From NCBI GenBank assembly GCA_900550795.1, contig URTN01000002.1:1-15706 (forward strand): 15,706 nucleotides of DNA. The letters are read 5' to 3'. Origin of the DNA: an uncultured Mollicutes bacterium. Lineage in GTDB: Bacteria > Bacillota_I > Bacilli_A > RFN20 > CAG-826. The position numbers were made by a program, and so were the translations under genes. Position 1 is the first letter of the stretch; every line of letters begins with the position of its first letter. Of this stretch, positions 13,758 to 15,706 are shown one piece after another. The notes below the pieces were generated by a model, which was not told the DNA's origin, searched no databases, and saw only the letters and a program-made list of their open reading frames with translations.

Positions 13758-15706
13758 ATGAAAGGTAAATTACTATTAATTCCTGGAATGCTACTTGCCT
13801 TAGGCGCAATTGCAGCAGGGATATCTCAACCAAAAGCGACATCAGCCGCAACATTCCTCGACTCGACAGTTAGCGAAGGATTTCCTAATGGCATCCCAAC
13901 TGAAACTTTTGATGTCGTAAAAGGAAACGGAGGGGCATTTAATTTCGTTGATAAAAGTGGCTCCGTCACCTTATCGACCATGAACTATAACGATGGATTC
14001 TTTAGGACAAAGGATGTCTTAACCGTCGTTGAAGGCAAATCTACCGTCGTAGAATTCTCTACCTCCGATTATGATAGTGGAGGCTTCTTATGCATTGGCA
14101 AAGGCGCTTCTAATTACGGTGGATGCTGGGGCGATATGGTCATGCTTCAACTAAATAGAAATGTTGCAATTACAGCAACGAATATAGTCCCATTTACTGC
14201 AGCAGGTGTTCAAACGCAGTGGCAAGCACTCAATACATATATTAATGGTTCCTATCGAATGGTATTCAATGCCGATGGATCGGCTGAATTATATGGAAAA
14301 GTAGCAGGAGGGGAATATAGTCTAATTTGTTATTGGGCCGCTGGTGTTTTTGCTTCCGTTGGCAGTGGCTATGTTGCCTTCATGGGTAATTCTTTTACTG
14401 GCTCCGTCACTTTAGACAATATCAAAGTTGGGCTTGCTGATAATAAAGATTTAGCTAATTTAGCCTATGTTGTTGAAGAAGATTTCGAGACTCCTGGAAC
14501 TGATAAGTTTGTCATGGACTCGGTTATGATTAACCAAGCTAAATGTACTCGCAATGATCCTGCTAAATATTTAGTCGCATCTTCTCCAGACACTGGGGCT
14601 GGCATTATTTATAAGACATCTTATACAAGAGGAGAAAATTCTAATAAAGTCGTTTCCATGACTGCTACATTAGCTCTTGAAACATTAGGAGAAAAGGCTA
14701 TTGGAATTGCTACAGGCCTAAATGGAGAAGTATCCGATGCAACAACTGCTAATTTTGTTGGAATTAAGAAAAACGGGACTGCTAACGAGCTGGTTTTATA
14801 TGTCGGTGGCGAACTTAAAGCTAGCGAATCTTTAGGGGAAACTTCCTTAGATGGAACTACCGCAAAATTAGAGTCTTCTATTACATATGATGGAACTTCA
14901 TATACTGTTACGGGTACATTTGGAGCCAAGAGCGTTTCTTCTGTCACTACTTTCGGAGAAGGAAGAGTTGGAATTGCTTTCTTAGGGAACGGAACTACTT
15001 CTAGTAAGATTTCAAAAATAGAAATCTCTAACTATAAGGGAGTTAGCAAGTCTGGACGCGATTTAGCCCCAACTTTTGAAGGCGGTAAGATTGACCATAA
15101 CTGGACTTATAAATCTACAACCTTAAGTGGTGGTAATGTTATTGAAGAAGACGGACACGTCTATATTCAAGAAGACGGAATGGTTAGATTTAAAGACTCT
15201 GCCGATGGATCTTATTTTGCAACCAAACACGAATACGCTAACTTTGATTTAGAATTCACCTGCAAGAAACAGCAACTAGAAGAAGATGATGACGGTAAAA
15301 TCACCCCAGCTTCTACTTGGATTGGTGTTTCACTTGGAAAAGATAATCCAAGCGACCCATTCACTAGTTCTGGATTAATTTATTTCGGTGTTGATACAGT
15401 CGATTCCCTCCTAAATGGACAAGCTGGTGATAGAGGTTGGTGTGGCGCTGATACATTGATGCTAAACGAAGCCAATAAGGACGTTATGATGAAAGTCCAT
15501 ATCAGGGCAGAAGACGGTTTGGTAAAAACTTGGTTAACTAATCCTGCAAATGCTGAAGGAAATCCGATTCTAACTAGATATAACTGGGACACTGCTGGAT
15601 ATATTTCATTTGTTTCAACTGCAGGCGGTAATTTTTGGATCGATGATATCAAACTAACTAACCTCGATGGAGGAACTCCAAATAAAGTCCCAGTTGCAGT
15701 AGATGC
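13758..15706 (+). CDS. Large secreted protein with three beta-sandwich-like repeats, 3' end outside window
   Basis: The frame is open for 649 codons with no stop to the window edge. A signal peptide (MKGKLLLIPGMLLALGAIAAG) ends in an AxA-like ATSA-A region near residue 30, without a lipobox cysteine, so the protein is exported and may be released or wall-bound. Three units of about 195-200 residues follow (about 33-230, 237-430, 436-640). Each opens with an EGF/EDFE/TFEGG type strand and closes with a similar strand: TLDNIKVGL, ISKIEISNY and IDDIKLTNL. This resembles concanavalin-like jelly rolls (LamG or DUF1080 type) used for carbohydrate binding; I did not identify catalytic residues. Gly, Ser, Thr and Asn are abundant and cysteines few. 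Position behind the permease implies the same sugar system. The anchoring or catalytic part, if any, should lie downstream. Confidence 0.72.
   Translation, partial: MKGKLLLIPGMLLALGAIAAGISQPKATSAATFLDSTVSEGFPNGIPTETFDVVKGNGGAFNFVDKSGSVTLSTMNYNDGFFRTKDVLTVVEGKSTVVEFSTSDYDSGGFLCIGKGASNYGGCWGDMVMLQLNRNVAITATNIVPFTAAGVQTQWQALNTYINGSYRMVFNADGSAELYGKVAGGEYSLICYWAAGVFASVGSGYVAFMGNSFTGSVTLDNIKVGLADNKDLANLAYVVEEDFETPGTDKFVMDSVMINQAKCTRNDPAKYLVASSPDTGAGIIYKTSYTRGENSNKVVSMTATLALETLGEKAIGIATGLNGEVSDATTANFVGIKKNGTANELVLYVGGELKASESLGETSLDGTTAKLESSITYDGTSYTVTGTFGAKSVSSVTTFGEGRVGIAFLGNGTTSSKISKIEISNYKGVSKSGRDLAPTFEGGKIDHNWTYKSTTLSGGNVIEEDGHVYIQEDGMVRFKDSADGSYFATKHEYANFDLEFTCKKQQLEEDDDGKITPASTWIGVSLGKDNPSDPFTSSGLIYFGVDTVDSLLNGQAGDRGWCGADTLMLNEANKDVMMKVHIRAEDGLVKTWLTNPANAEGNPILTRYNWDTAGYISFVSTAGGNFWIDDIKLTNLDGGTPNKVPVAVD

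Noticed and set aside
14621..15652. Minus-strand open frames at 14621-14947 and 15380-15652
   Set aside because: They lie within the long plus-strand secreted-protein frame, which has a signal peptide, a strong ribosome site and repeating domains.
1..15706. Mycoplasma-type code with TGA as tryptophan
   Set aside because: Tryptophan is encoded by TGG throughout, and TGA serves as the natural stop for oadA, the oadG-like gene and the binding-protein gene in ATGA overlaps.

Overview
The window is AT-rich DNA from a low-GC Gram-positive-type bacterium. Evidence for this is the strong AAGGAG ribosome sites, lipobox lipoproteins anchored to a membrane, sortings and ABC importers of the Firmicutes type, and many TTA/AAA/GAA codons. 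TGA is used as a stop (in the 4-base ATGA gene overlaps) and TGG as tryptophan, so the code is standard, not the mycoplasma code. An uncultured, probably gut-dwelling, fermentative member of the Bacilli/Erysipelotrichia side of the Bacillota is my best guess. The lineage is inference.

Left part (1-1728): a minus-strand coiled-coil DUF2130 family gene, cut by the window edge, diverges from a plus-strand bioY biotin transporter gene.

Central part (1896-7614): a tight plus-strand array oadA - oadG-like - biotin carrier - oadB - biotin ligase - pckA, with 4-base overlaps or gaps of at most 35 bases. It ends in a clear hairpin plus T-rich terminator at 7630-7678. The encoded biochemistry forms a circuit. 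PEP carboxykinase converts phosphoenolpyruvate, CO2 and ADP to oxaloacetate and ATP. The biotin-dependent decarboxylase converts oxaloacetate to pyruvate and CO2 while exporting Na+. The net result is a pyruvate-kinase-like step that also yields a sodium gradient. BioY (biotin uptake) and the ligase (attachment of biotin to the carrier) supply the cofactor, so the biotin chain is encoded in one place.

Right part (7871-15706): a carbohydrate-use locus. It holds a cytoplasmic GH78-like (alpha-L-rhamnosidase) enzyme, an ABC sugar-binding lipoprotein, a second lipoprotein that looks like a TIM-barrel glycosidase and overlaps the binding-protein gene by 4 bases, a MalF/UgpA-type permease, and a large secreted protein made of three similar beta-sandwich-like units that runs off the end. 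No second permease and no ATPase are in the window. The promoter regions at 7615-7870 and 9779-10012 share a nearly identical CG-centred element (AAACGGKTTAAA) that suggests common control, perhaps by a LacI-type regulator not in the window. The first region also holds a perfect 18-bp palindrome. No tRNA, rRNA, CRISPR, phage or insertion sequence was seen.
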